Source: an uncultured Pirellula sp. | GTDB taxonomy: Bacteria; Planctomycetota; Planctomycetia; Pirellulales; Pirellulaceae | Direction: 5' to 3' | DNA: 64,000 bases | Assembly: GCA_903858115.1 (NCBI GenBank) | Contig: CAIOHR010000033.1 | Span: forward strand, 27,608-91,607 | In this document: positions 28,101 through 36,503 of the stretch, in pieces | Position numbering within the stretch: position 1 is the stretch's first letter | How the letters are laid out: each line of letters begins with the position of its first letter | Notes under the pieces: model-generated | The model's input: only the letters and a program-made list of their open reading frames with translations | Told to the model about the DNA's origin: nothing | The model's database searches: none | Position numbers and translations under genes: made by a program

Positions 28101-28766
28101 CCTGATTACCCAGACTACAGAGTTGATCTCACGAAACGCTATGTTTCGTTCGCCGAAATGAAGCTGGAAGCCAAAGACGCGACCTCCAGTCTCCTTTGGT
28201 TTGAGAAAGCGTTTGAATCACTCAAAAAGGTACAGGAGTTTGAGTCGCAGTTAGCTTCGTATCAGAGGTACTTGGTGCGAAGTTTTCAAGGTCGTGGCAA
28301 GGCATACGACCAACTTCGAATGGAAACTAAAGCGGATGCAGACTGGCAAAAGGCAATAGAACTCAGCTCTGAAGAAGATCAACATCGTGTTCGGACCCGG
28401 CGAGCTATCCATCTCGTTTTCGAAGGGCAGGTCCCCAAAGCGATTGCAATGGTAGAGGAATTGGCAAAGCTACCGATCAAGGAAGCCAAGCGGTGGTATG
28501 AAATGGGGAGTGTTTATTCGCTCGCAAGTAAATTGAATTCGGACCAAGATCAAAAATACTCCGATCGAGCCATGGAGTTGCTAAAAAAGGCAGCTAAACT
28601 GGAATTCGGTGAGGTTGAAGCCATGACCAAGGATACGAATCTCGATTCCGTCCGTGAGAGAGACGACTTCAAACAACTCGTTGAAGAATTGAAAGAGAAG
28701 AAAAAAATGTCGAGTAAGAAGAAGGGAAGTACAGAGGCTTCGGCGACCACGGAGTCCAAAGATTGA
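25197..28766 (+). CDS. Ser/Thr protein kinase with transmembrane segment and TPR-like tail
   Basis: AGGAGG at 25183-25188 is 8 bases before ATG 25197 but only 2 before ATG 25191, so 25197 is chosen (1189 residues). An N-terminal helical leader (residues 1-80) precedes the kinase domain (about 86-370) with GEGGMGNVYLA, AVKVVKAG, HRDIKPSNVL, DFGVAKA and GTPEYMSPEQ, so it is catalytically intact. A membrane segment (about 405-430, GQVLAASLVFLALMAGMAG) and a charged coiled coil (about 435-500) follow. The rest is repeated FP..PEY..-type TPR-like units to residue 1080, then a Lys/Ser-rich tail. The last codons overlap the ECF sigma gene, implying linked expression. Confidence 0.9.
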   Translation: MNEEELFEQALETPEADRAALLDRLCADNPALRERIEKLLAAHMSSAFNFDPTLQGPSDGTAAEDVRTFAMPTNSTDPNLNAVLGEKYKLLQSIGEGGMGNVYLASQTQPVKRMVAVKVVKAGMDSKAILARFEAERQALAMMEHPNIAKVLDAGSTEQGRPYFVMELVKGTPITQFCDEHKLTPKERLELFLPVCEAIQHSHQKGIIHRDIKPSNVLVAMYDDHAVPKVIDFGVAKATGQSLTDLSMVTGFGALVGTPEYMSPEQASLNNMDIDTRSDVYSLGVLLYELLSGHTPVDRKSLEKAAIYEILRIVRDVDAPRLSAKLSSIDTLPNVAANRKTEPRKLTNIFRGELDWVLQKALEKDRSRRYATANGLARDIQRYLADEIVEARPPSTAYRLTKFVRHHKGQVLAASLVFLALMAGMAGTTWGLFRAEERRVEAERARANEATQRVIAEANEAKAIEAKEEEARQRTLADAAKMRAIEFKNKALQALRATTSEDVEKLIGEKKELTANERAYLEAIAKRWQAFAAQEGTDLEARSLSGEGHFRVADLWDILGKQEESVDELEKAETVYSKLMEEFPASVESSMSLASTYNNLGIWLKNLGRNEESLDKYLKGLAIQKKLTAEYPDDPDHREGLANTYSNLAVYYEALGKSLEASESFRESLLLEEKLVADFPGRTIYRKNLATTFSNLGSTLMKNGKLDEAREQCRKGLAIREKLLSEFPKQLEFQKDLAASHNNYSNLLSLMGNATESVEQVRKSVAISKKLSMDYPSIPSYSESLARGYSNMGIELVKLGKSNEAESAYRNALEIKEDLARDFPKVPEYQQELAVTHRKFGELLTRRDKDREALEQYRKGLKVIEKLALEHTNVPDYQRDLAATCYVLGNFVNDFKDGPKRSEPYYRLALSTYEKLTAEFPEQRLYRDDIAKVHYELGNALFSMQKRAEAEEQYLKGIAVREKLVLDFPDYPDYRVDLTKRYVSFAEMKLEAKDATSSLLWFEKAFESLKKVQEFESQLASYQRYLVRSFQGRGKAYDQLRMETKADADWQKAIELSSEEDQHRVRTRRAIHLVFEGQVPKAIAMVEELAKLPIKEAKRWYEMGSVYSLASKLNSDQDQKYSDRAMELLKKAAKLEFGEVEAMTKDTNLDSVRERDDFKQLVEELKEKKKMSSKKKGSTEASATTESKD

Positions 28767-29257
28767 CTCCAGCCGAGATATTGCCACTCGTCTATCAAGA
28801 ACTGCGAAAGATGGCTGCGTCGAAGTTAGCGAGTGAACCATCGGGCCAGACACTTCAAGCCACAGCCTTGGTCCATGAAGCGTGGCTAAGGCTTGCGGAG
28901 GCATCTGTGGATTGGAGCGACAAGACTCACTTCATTCGTACCGCAGCGACAGCCATGCGTCGGATTTTGGTGGACCGCGCACGAGCAAAGCTTGCCGCCA
29001 AACGAGGCGGGGAGAATGTTCGCGTTGAACTTTCGGAGATTGAAGCCCCCCTCCCCGATTCCGAACTTCTCTCACTCGATGAAGCTCTGGAGCGATTTGC
29101 TGAGATCAAGCCTGATCATGCAAAGCTTATGGAACTCCGTTACTTTGCAGGCATGACGAACGATGAAGCAGCCGCAATCCTTGATGTTGCACCCGCGACA
29201 GCTCATCGCATGATGCAGTATGCAAAAGCTTGGTTGAAATTAGAAATGACCCGCTAG
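28763..29257 (+). CDS. ECF-type RNA polymerase sigma factor, N-terminally short
   Basis: This 164-residue protein has ILPLVYQELRKMAASKLA (region 2) and EALERFAEIKPDHAKLMELRYFAGMTNDEAA (region 4) of the planctomycete ECF-like family (TIGR02999 type). The only usable start is TTG 28763, whose TTGA overlaps the kinase stop. The frame upstream is open to 28715 with no ATG or GTG, so about 15-17 residues of the usual first helix are absent. Relatives usually precede their kinase; here sigma follows it. It probably directs a regulon tied to the kinase signal. No anti-sigma gene is nearby, so the kinase may be the regulator. Confidence 0.85.
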   Translation: MTPAEILPLVYQELRKMAASKLASEPSGQTLQATALVHEAWLRLAEASVDWSDKTHFIRTAATAMRRILVDRARAKLAAKRGGENVRVELSEIEAPLPDSELLSLDEALERFAEIKPDHAKLMELRYFAGMTNDEAAAILDVAPATAHRMMQYAKAWLKLEMTR

Positions 29258-29299
29258 GGAATTCAGGTCCTGCTCCAACCCATCGTCTCCATCCAATGG

Positions 29300-30763
29300 T
29301 CATTCTGGTGCTTCAGGGGTAACAATCGGCTGTGACTGTTCCAGCCAAACTTCACCTACGGAATGATTCTGCGACGCGGCTATCTCTTCGATGTTTTCGC
29401 GTTGATGCAAGATGAGCCGAGTCAATTGATTGCGTGCGTCATTCACCAATGCGAGGAAACCATGAATCAGACCCTCACCCTCGAGTTTCCCGGCCGCAAA
29501 CCTACTGACTGCTTCCGATTTCAAAACAGCAAGCTCTCGTTGCAATCGAATCAACGTAGCCAGGTCCAGTTGGGCAGCTAGTTCATTTTGCATCGACTCA
29601 TTTTCAATTTGAATAACGCGTTTCATGTAGCTGGCGAAACTGGCTTCCCTTCTTCTGCGATTGGATCGGAGACACCACTGAACGACAAAGAAAGTGCCAC
29701 CAGCTACGGTAGCAGCAATTGCGAGAACTTTTTCAAGATAGTCGATAGCATCTCCAGCGATGATCGGTTTGTTTCTCTGTCGATATAGTTCGGCCCCTGG
29801 GTGCAATGGAAACTCTGGAGGAAGATCGAGAAGATTATTTTCCAGTGACCGATCCGATGGAATGAAGCTGGAATCATACAAGCATTCGAGGATTCGCTTC
29901 ACCGCCTCACCAGGAACCCGCTCGTGCACGACCAATAAAAGTCTTGTCCCAACAGTCTTTAGAGATTCGGCAGGCGATGCAGGCTCAACGCGATAGGTGA
30001 ATGCAGGAATCGTCGTCGGATAAACATGCCGTTTGTCGATCGCTCCTTCTTCTGGTTTCGTCCCTAATTCCGAGAGAGCTTGGAGTGAAAAGGCCTCGCC
30101 GAAAGGGATCGGAACCAATCGAAAATCATGCTTATCGGTCAAAAAATCTGCAATGGGAGATGGCAAACTTGAAACGGTGAAGACGGCATCGGGCAGCCTG
30201 CCTATCTCTGCCGTTAGTATTTCTGCATAGTTCATTGCGTTGGGATGATAAAGTGCATCGCCTTGTTCGGAATCTGTTCGCAAACCAGCAAACCGTAGGA
30301 CCGACGATGCGAGGGAATGCGTACCACTTCCAATTGCACCCAAGTTGATTTTTCGTCCAGCGAGTTGCGACAGTCCTTTTTCGTTTACCAAAGACTGGAG
30401 CTCTGGCTTCACCAGCAAATGGAGAGGTTCAATATGCAATGCGCTAATTTGGCGAATGGGCCAAACCTGGTTATTGGTGAGACCTCCCTGAACCAACGCG
30501 ATATCGAATTCGCCTTGGCGCAACTTTTCTAAGGCCGCTTCCGAACCATCCGTGGGTTCCAAGGCAATTTGAATTCCAGACTTTGCGGCTTCCTGGGAAA
30601 ACTCTGTTGCCAGCCGATGTCGCAGCCCAGACCCGTCGCCCGCTGTCATCTTTAACGTTATCGTCTTTGGTTTGTTCGAGGGCCGGAACCAAAGCGTTGC
30701 GCCTATTGCAACGAAACCAATCGCAAAAGCGAGCATCGCCAAGTCTTTGAGGTAACGGGGCAT
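29300..30763 (-). CDS. Membrane-tethered TAXI-type solute-binding protein
   Basis: In 487 residues an N-terminal membrane segment (LAFAIGFVAIGATLWF) is followed by a TAXI-type periplasmic domain (about 35-330, MTAGDGSGLRHRLA, GEFDIALVQGG, INLGAIGSGTHSLAS). A second hydrophobic segment at about 345-367 (VLAIAATVAGGTFFVVQWC) leads to a cytoplasmic helical region of about 110 residues. TAXI proteins usually bind glutamate-like ligands and work with TRAP permeases, but no TRAP membrane subunit is present here. The two membrane segments and tail look more like a receptor than a transporter part. It starts 4 bases after the phosphate carrier ends. Confidence 0.8.
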   Translation of the reverse strand: MPRYLKDLAMLAFAIGFVAIGATLWFRPSNKPKTITLKMTAGDGSGLRHRLATEFSQEAAKSGIQIALEPTDGSEAALEKLRQGEFDIALVQGGLTNNQVWPIRQISALHIEPLHLLVKPELQSLVNEKGLSQLAGRKINLGAIGSGTHSLASSVLRFAGLRTDSEQGDALYHPNAMNYAEILTAEIGRLPDAVFTVSSLPSPIADFLTDKHDFRLVPIPFGEAFSLQALSELGTKPEEGAIDKRHVYPTTIPAFTYRVEPASPAESLKTVGTRLLLVVHERVPGEAVKRILECLYDSSFIPSDRSLENNLLDLPPEFPLHPGAELYRQRNKPIIAGDAIDYLEKVLAIAATVAGGTFFVVQWCLRSNRRRREASFASYMKRVIQIENESMQNELAAQLDLATLIRLQRELAVLKSEAVSRFAAGKLEGEGLIHGFLALVNDARNQLTRLILHQRENIEEIAASQNHSVGEVWLEQSQPIVTPEAPE

Positions 30764-30767
30764 AGAG

Positions 30768-32177
30768 CTATCCGAAAAGCGAACGGAAGATAAGGAACAA
30801 TGTACCTGACATCGTCAAGCAAACCGGCAGCGTAAGCACCCATGCAAGGAGGATCTTGGTAATCGTATTCTTCTCGAGATTTTTCACTCCTCCCGAAGCA
30901 AACATGGCGCCCGCGATTCCAGACGACAGAACGTGTGTCGTGCTGACCGGCAGGCCGAGATAGGTCGAGGCTGCAATCGTACTAGCGGCCACGATTTCCG
31001 CTGATGCGCCTTGGGCATAGGTGAGGTGAGTCTTGCCGATCTTCTCTCCGATCGTGACCACGATTCGCTTCCAGCCGATCATGGTCCCTATTCCAAGTGA
31101 TAGAGCAATCAAGACGATGACCCAAGTGGGGGAATAGTCGGTGTAACGCTTGAGGGATTCAACCTGTTCGAAGAGTGTTTTCATTGTCATGGAACTGGAA
31201 TATTCGGCATGATCCTTGAGCTTTTTGGTAGCGTTTCGAAGCAAGAGAATACCCTTACGAATTTCGAATGCAGGTACTTTCTCGATGGTTGCCTCGCTAC
31301 TCTTTGGATCGGTTAAGTCCACAAGTCGTTGTAGTGGTTCTCGCACCTTTTCAAGCGAAGCCTGAAAGGGTAACGCGGACGTATCGGTAGTCGCCTGTTG
31401 GAAGTGCTCCTGAATCAAGGCGACGGTTTGCTTGACTTCTTTTTTCGCGATCCGTTCATCCAAGGCGAATTTGGCTGGTACGATACCGATCAAGATCAAC
31501 ATCATCAGTCCGATTCCTTTCTGTCCATCATTAGAGCCGTGTGAAAAAGAGACCAGCCCACATGTTGAGATGAGGATAGAACGAATCCACAATGGAGGTG
31601 GAGCGTCCCCCTCCGGCGCCTTGAATAGGTTGGTACTTCTGCGAAAAACCCATCCGAGCAAACTCAGCAGGGTAATCGCCAGCATGAATCCAAACAGCGG
31701 TGATACTAGAAGGGATAGGCCCACCTCACCCGCCTTATGCCAGTTGACGGCCGCCTCACCCGTTCCGGGTAACAAACTATACGCAATGCCGACACCCAGG
31801 ATGGAACCCACGAGTGTATGCGAACTCGATGCCGGAATTGAAAGCAGCCACGTTCCAAGGTTCCAAAAAATGGCCGTCAAAAGAATTGCAGCGACCATTC
31901 CAAGGCTGTGGACTGTGTTTTGATCGACCAGTGTTTCCACGGGTAGCATGTTAATGATTCCCATGGCAACTGCCGTTCCGCCGACGAACACCCCCAATCC
32001 GTTCAAGACCCCTGATAGAACAACCGCATGCCAAGGCTTCATCGAATTGGTATATATCACAGTCGCAACGGCATTGGCGGTGTCATGAAATCCATTGATG
32101 AACTCAAAGGCACAGACACAAAGCAGACAGAGCAAAAGCAAAATCGAATAACCGAAATCGAGTCCGAACACTGGCAT
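30768..32177 (-). CDS. PiT-family inorganic phosphate transporter
   Basis: The start ATG 32177 has AGGAG 5 bases upstream; an earlier in-frame start would add a cysteine-rich leader. The 469-residue protein has about ten membrane segments and the PiT duplicated signature, GFHDTANAVATVIYT near the N terminus and SFSHGSNDGQKGIG in the middle. A hydrophilic loop (about residues 230-340) separates the two halves. PiT carriers move phosphate with a cation. It is the first gene of a two-gene run with the TAXI protein. No Pho-box-like regulatory site was identified. Confidence 0.9.
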   Translation of the reverse strand: MPVFGLDFGYSILLLLCLLCVCAFEFINGFHDTANAVATVIYTNSMKPWHAVVLSGVLNGLGVFVGGTAVAMGIINMLPVETLVDQNTVHSLGMVAAILLTAIFWNLGTWLLSIPASSSHTLVGSILGVGIAYSLLPGTGEAAVNWHKAGEVGLSLLVSPLFGFMLAITLLSLLGWVFRRSTNLFKAPEGDAPPPLWIRSILISTCGLVSFSHGSNDGQKGIGLMMLILIGIVPAKFALDERIAKKEVKQTVALIQEHFQQATTDTSALPFQASLEKVREPLQRLVDLTDPKSSEATIEKVPAFEIRKGILLLRNATKKLKDHAEYSSSMTMKTLFEQVESLKRYTDYSPTWVIVLIALSLGIGTMIGWKRIVVTIGEKIGKTHLTYAQGASAEIVAASTIAASTYLGLPVSTTHVLSSGIAGAMFASGGVKNLEKNTITKILLAWVLTLPVCLTMSGTLFLIFRSLFG

Positions 32178-32378
32178 TTCTCCTCTTGACGAATACAGCT
32201 CTGATTTGCAGGATGCATGGCATACGGTGAAGGGCCGACATGCTTTACAACTCGAGGCGCTACACATGTTAATGTCTAGTTAAGCTTGAGCCAGACCGAA
32301 TTCGAGGAAACCGAAGCCAGAACATCTCCATCCGTCTCATTGATTTGGAAGAGTTTTGATTCGGCGATTCACTCAAGT

Positions 32379-32408
32379 TTCTAGCGGAATTCTCCGCGGT
32401 GTTATAAT
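32379..32408 (+). promoter_or_regulatory. Possible promoter with palindromic spacer
   Basis: A perfect TATAAT is at 32403-32408. The -35 region (near 32379-32385) is weak. The spacer contains gcgga-attc-tccgc (32384-32397), a perfect short palindrome that could be an operator. It lies 38 bases before the DUF1415 ATG at 32446. Confidence 0.45.
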
Positions 32409-32445
32409 GCTGCAATGAGTCTAGCGCCTACACCCTGGCCTCCGT

Positions 32446-33054
32446 ATGACAAGAGTGCACACGATGGACGAAAAAGCTTTCGAGACAAAAGTGATTGCGG
32501 TGACAACCGCTTGGATAGAAAACGTGGTGATCGGGTTGAATCTATGCCCATTCGCGAAAGCGATTCATGTCAAGCAGCAGCTTCGCTATTCCGTAAGTTT
32601 TGCAAACAACGGCGAGGCACTGCTGGAAGAGTTCAAAAGAGAATTGAAGAAGTTGGTTGCGGCACGTCCGGATCATATAGAATCGACACTACTCATCCAC
32701 CCGAACGTGCTCGACGATTTCCAAGACTATCTCCATTTTCTTTTGCTTTGCGATGCAACTCTCGAGGAATTGGAACTAGAGGGCATTGTGCAAGTAGCGA
32801 GTTTTCACCCGAACTATCAGTTTGCCGGGACCGCACCAGACGACGTAACAAACTACAGCAATCGCTCCCCATTCCCGACGCTTCACTTGCTTCGCGAGTC
32901 TAGTGTAACGAGGGCCGTGGAGAGCCTGCCAGATGCCGCCGCCATTTACGAATCGAATATCGCTACATTGAAACGAATTGGAGAGTCTAGGATGAAAGCC
33001 ATCACTGCTGCTCTGTTGGATCGTGCTGCCACAAAACCCGGCAACGATGCTTAA
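32446..33054 (+). CDS. DUF1415 family protein
   Basis: The 202-residue protein has the DUF1415 core: WIENVVIGLNLCPFAK near the N terminus, TLLIHPNVLDDFQDY, and GIVQVASFHPNYQF. It is soluble and has no signal peptide. The biochemical role of the family is not known. ATG 32464 is an alternative start. The divergent upstream gap has a perfect -10 sequence and separates it from the phosphate carrier. An FHA gene follows after 181 bases. Confidence 0.85.
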   Translation: MTRVHTMDEKAFETKVIAVTTAWIENVVIGLNLCPFAKAIHVKQQLRYSVSFANNGEALLEEFKRELKKLVAARPDHIESTLLIHPNVLDDFQDYLHFLLLCDATLEELELEGIVQVASFHPNYQFAGTAPDDVTNYSNRSPFPTLHLLRESSVTRAVESLPDAAAIYESNIATLKRIGESRMKAITAALLDRAATKPGNDA

Positions 33055-33235
33055 GCTAGAGTCATCTCGGGGCTTCGAAAAAAAATCCGAACCGATGGAA
33101 ACAAGAATAGCGTAGGCAATTACAACCTCTACTTCCAGTCGAGCAGCGTTGGCCCCAAATTTGCAGCGGTTGAGAAGCTTGGATTTTTTGCCGCGCATCC
33201 TAGCACCCAAATGCCCTTAATAGTAAGTTTGCTTA

Positions 33236-33748
33236 ATGCAAGACCCAAGTATATCGTCTGACGCGGGCAAGATTTCGATTCATTTGCTCGATCCTTCGTC
33301 TGGAACGCCGATCAATTCGTGGACGTTTCAAAATAAAGTTCATATCTCCATCGGACGGGCACCGGACCAAGATGTAGCGATCGGAAATCCTTATGTTTCT
33401 CGCAATCATGCGAACATTGAACATCGCGAAGGAAGCTGGCTCCTGATCTCGACAGGGCGCAATGGAGTGATCGTGGCGAATGAGTATGTTAAAGAACTGA
33501 TTCTCGAGAACGATTTGCAATTCAGAATGGGGGTCGAAGGGCCGACGTTAAGGTTTTCGGACCGCAGCGAAAAATCTGAATTTGGCGCTACCATCGATTT
33601 TCCTTCGGAGCTGTGCCCGCACTTTGAGTTGGATCGAATTAACTTATCGCGCGATGTCCAGGAGGTGGAACAAGGCGAGTACTTTCAGAATCTACAGCGC
33701 ATGGCCAAATTGCTTCGATTGCAAAGAAATGCATCTGAAAGTAGTTGA
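33236..33748 (+). CDS. FHA-domain protein
   Basis: This 170-residue protein has an FHA fold at about residues 12-110, with the phosphothreonine-binding pattern ISIGRAPDQDV (Gly-Arg), YVSRNHANI (Ser-x-x-His) and RNGVIVANEYVKE (Asn-Gly region). The C-terminal 60 residues are charged and helical with no clear domain. FHA domains read phosphothreonine, so this is a probable adaptor for a Ser/Thr kinase; the nearest kinase in the window is at 25.2 kb. It begins a same-strand run with the MinD-like ATPase and glutaminase. Confidence 0.88.
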   Translation: MQDPSISSDAGKISIHLLDPSSGTPINSWTFQNKVHISIGRAPDQDVAIGNPYVSRNHANIEHREGSWLLISTGRNGVIVANEYVKELILENDLQFRMGVEGPTLRFSDRSEKSEFGATIDFPSELCPHFELDRINLSRDVQEVEQGEYFQNLQRMAKLLRLQRNASESS

Positions 33749-33820
33749 GTGTCATCGACTTGGTCAAGAGCTTCGTTACTATAGTCAAATTGTTTCATCA
33801 CTGGATCTGGAATCGTAATA

Positions 33821-34609
33821 TTGGCAAGAATCATATCGACGCACTCTTTTAGGGGTGGCACTGGCAAATCAAATACGACAGCCAATATTGCGGTGTTAAC
33901 GGCAAAGGCGGGCTTTCGCGTTGGAGTGATTGATACCGACATTCAATCTCCTGGAATTCACGTGTTGTTCCGGATGGAGGAACGCGAGATGGCCTACTCG
34001 CTTAATGACTATCTATGGAACAAATGTAGAATCGAACAGGCGGCATTTGATGTAACGTCGAAATGTATCGGTAAGATATCGACCGATTCGGACAGCCCTA
34101 AACTGTTCTTGATTCCATCCAGTCTGAAGACGGGCGAAATTGCAAGGATTCTCCGCGAGGGATACGATGTCGCTCGCCTCAATGATGGATTCCAGGAATT
34201 GATCCGGCAATTGAGATTGGATTTTTTGTTCATTGATACACATCCGGGTGTCAATGAAGAGACATTGTTGTCGATTGCCATTTCCGATGCATTGATATTG
34301 TTAGTCCGACCTGATCAGCAGGATTTCCAAGGGACGGCGGTTGCAGTCGAGCTAGCAAGAAAGCTCGATGTTCCAGAGCTATTTGTTGTGGTAAACAAAG
34401 TGCCTGCAGGCATGGACCCGACAGTATTGTGTATGCAAGTAGAAGCGATGTACTCCACGGAGGTCCTTGCCGTTTTGCCTTTGAGTATTGAAATGGCTCG
34501 TACAGGCAGTGGCGACATCTTTTGCAATCGATACCCTGATCATCCCTTGACGCACGGGCTGAAATCGGTCGTTGAGCGTCTCATCGGTCCGATGAAATCA
34601 TCCATCTGA
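33821..34609 (+). CDS. MinD/ParA-family ATPase
   Basis: The 262-residue protein opens with SFRGGTGKSNTTANIA, a deviant Walker A motif of the ParA/MinD class (the signature Lys precedes the Gly-Lys-Ser), then VGVIDTDIQSPG (Walker A' aspartate) and FLFIDTHPGV (Walker B). VNKVPAGMD is the nucleotide-specificity segment. The start is TTG 33821, with ctgga some 13 bases upstream; a better start was not found. Such ATPases position complexes on the membrane or nucleoid or relay signals. No ParB or MinC/E gene is close by. The genes on either side encode FHA and glutaminase. Confidence 0.85.
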   Translation: MARIISTHSFRGGTGKSNTTANIAVLTAKAGFRVGVIDTDIQSPGIHVLFRMEEREMAYSLNDYLWNKCRIEQAAFDVTSKCIGKISTDSDSPKLFLIPSSLKTGEIARILREGYDVARLNDGFQELIRQLRLDFLFIDTHPGVNEETLLSIAISDALILLVRPDQQDFQGTAVAVELARKLDVPELFVVVNKVPAGMDPTVLCMQVEAMYSTEVLAVLPLSIEMARTGSGDIFCNRYPDHPLTHGLKSVVERLIGPMKSSI

Positions 34610-34652
34610 AACCGAGATCTCATTTATTTCGTAGAGCCAGGAGTTTCCAGTA

Positions 34653-35699
34653 GTGTCAACGGGTTCCCAAGAGAACGAGCTGGATCAACTGCTCGGACGC
34701 ATCAAGAGTGCGACCGCTCCTTTGCGGGAGATCATTCGCGATCTCCATTCCCGTTATGCGGGAAACATGGATGGTAAGGTCGCCGACTATATTCCGGAGC
34801 TATCCAAAGCAGATCCAAAGTATTTCGGAATTACGATCGTAACTGCTGATGGTCAGATTTTTGAGTTTGGGGATTCCAGCCAAACCTTTACCATCCAATC
34901 GATCTCCAAGCCGTTCGTTTACGGATTGGCCCTCGAAGATCATGGCTTAGAGAATGTTTTGAAAAAAGTTGGTGTAGAACCAACGGGTGAGGCTTTCAAT
35001 TCAATCGTATTGGATGAAGTATCCAATCGGCCGTTTAATCCGATGATCAATTCAGGCGCTATCGCGGTCGCCGATTTGATTCTGGGTAAAGACTACCCTG
35101 AGCGGTTGAATCGGGTGCTAGCGATGTTTCGGCGATACACGGGACGCGATAACATCTTCATCGACAATTCGGTGTTTATGTCGGAAAGAATGACAGGCCA
35201 TCGAAATCGCGCGATAGGAAATCTGATGCTTAATTTTGGGATGGTGGGTTCGAACATCGAGAACTCTCTTGAATTGTATTTTCAACAATGCTCGGTGCTG
35301 GTCAATTGCCGGGACCTGGCTGTGATGGGAGCAACTCTTGCCAATGGTGGCCGTAATCCGCTCACCAGCGAGCAAGCGATTGAGCAACGTTATGTCAAAT
35401 ATCTCTTGAGCGTCATGCTCTCCTGCGGAATGTACGATTATGCTGGAGAATGGGCATACCGAGTCGGTATTCCGTCGAAAAGCGGTGTCTCTGGAGGAAT
35501 CGTTGGTGTGGTGCCTGGCCAGTTTGGCATCGGTGTTTATTCACCTCTGCTCGACGCAAAAGGCAACAGCGTGCGAGGCATTGAAGTCTTCCGAGAGTTA
35601 TCTGAAACCTATGGGCTGCATGTTTTCGAAGTAGGATTCGGTGGCACGACATTGCAGTCGCAAACTTCACTACGCGGCAAATCAAAGCCGATGCATTGA
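34653..35699 (+). CDS. glsA: Glutaminase A
   Basis: This 348-residue enzyme hydrolyses glutamine to glutamate and ammonia. The serine-dependent catalytic pair is in [10 protein letters not shown] (Ser83 and Lys86). [30 protein letters not shown] and [23 protein letters not shown] are conserved GlsA blocks. The start GTG 34653 follows ccaggag by 9-10 bases. It lies 43 bases after the MinD-like gene, so co-transcription is likely. It is a normal-length enzyme with no extra STAS or cyclic-nucleotide domain. Confidence 0.93.
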   Translation: MSTGSQENELDQLLGRIKSATAPLREIIRDLHSRYAGNMDGKVADYIPELSKADPKYFGITIVTADGQIFEFGDSSQTFTIQSISKPFVYGLALEDHGLENVLKKVGVEPTGEAFNSIVLDEVSNRPFNPMINSGAIAVADLILGKDYPERLNRVLAMFRRYTGRDNIFIDNSVFMSERMTGHRNRAIGNLMLNFGMVGSNIENSLELYFQQCSVLVNCRDLAVMGATLANGGRNPLTSEQAIEQRYVKYLLSVMLSCGMYDYAGEWAYRVGIPSKSGVSGGIVGVVPGQFGIGVYSPLLDAKGNSVRGIEVFRELSETYGLHVFEVGFGGTTLQSQTSLRGKSKPMH

Positions 35700-35719
35700 A
35701 TGAGCAATGGAACAGAGGA

Positions 35720-36295
35720 CTACGCAGGAAATTCAACTTTGTCGTAGATATCCGACAGCTTTACGCTCGCGTCATCGAGGCTCTCTAAGCGGATCGATTG
35801 TTCAGGACCGATGATTTCTCGCAGCAGCCAGAAACCTTCTTTGGTTTTCGTATGTTGCTCGATTCGAGCGCAATCTTGCCAAACCACAAGGTACTCTCTT
35901 AGTGAAGGGATAGTTCGATAATGTCCGAACTTGGTACCACGATCAAAGTCTTCGGTGCTCGGCGAGAGAACTTCGGCCAAGAGGATTGGGTTGCTGATGA
36001 CGTGTTCCGAGTCCCCTTCGACGGGCGGGCAGACGACGGACACGTCGGGATAGGCTTGGTACCCCGTCGCTTCGACGTGCACGCGCATGTCGCTTCCATG
36101 GGCTTGGCAGGGATGGCCCACTAATAGATTTCCTACGGAACGTAGAAGATTCGAGCCGACCAAGCTGTGCCGACGCGTTCCACCGGCTTGCGAGAAAACT
36201 TGCCCCGCCCAAAACTCGTGTTTCTCCGTTTGGAGAGGCTCCCACTCGAGGTACTCGGCCAACGTCATGGGCATTCGTTTTTCTGCACTGCTCAT
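35720..36295 (-). CDS. Uma2-family (DUF820) PD-(D/E)XK endonuclease-like protein
   Basis: The 191-residue protein starts at ATG 36295, which has gaggag 8 bases upstream. It shows the Uma2 fold pattern: EYLEWEPLQTEKHEFWAGQVF, YPDVSVVC, LLAEVLSPSTEDFDRGTKFGHYRTIPSLREYLVV. The Asp, Glu and Lys of a PD-(D/E)XK site can be placed in these blocks. The family is abundant in cyanobacteria and planctomycetes, and its biological role is unsettled. It is convergent with glutaminase (20 bases apart). Confidence 0.85.
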   Translation of the reverse strand: MSSAEKRMPMTLAEYLEWEPLQTEKHEFWAGQVFSQAGGTRRHSLVGSNLLRSVGNLLVGHPCQAHGSDMRVHVEATGYQAYPDVSVVCPPVEGDSEHVISNPILLAEVLSPSTEDFDRGTKFGHYRTIPSLREYLVVWQDCARIEQHTKTKEGFWLLREIIGPEQSIRLESLDDASVKLSDIYDKVEFPA

Positions 36296-36503
36296 TGCTT
36301 TGCTCCTCTCCATCGGTTGAACGCAAAAGTTGATCGATGTGTTCTGGGGATCCTCAACTCGCACTCTTTAATATATCAGCCCAAACTTGATCGGACGAGC
36401 AGGATCCTGAAACGAAGAGCCAAGATTGCGAGAAGCGGGATGGCAATTGATCTGCTAAAATCAATGCTAGTAACATCCATTTCGCCTGAAAGATCCCTAG
36501 AAA

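Noticed and set aside
32415..32903. Plus-strand frame of 162 codons overlapping DUF1415
   Set aside because: Out of frame with the recognised domain and starting upstream of the -10 hexamer's likely transcript.
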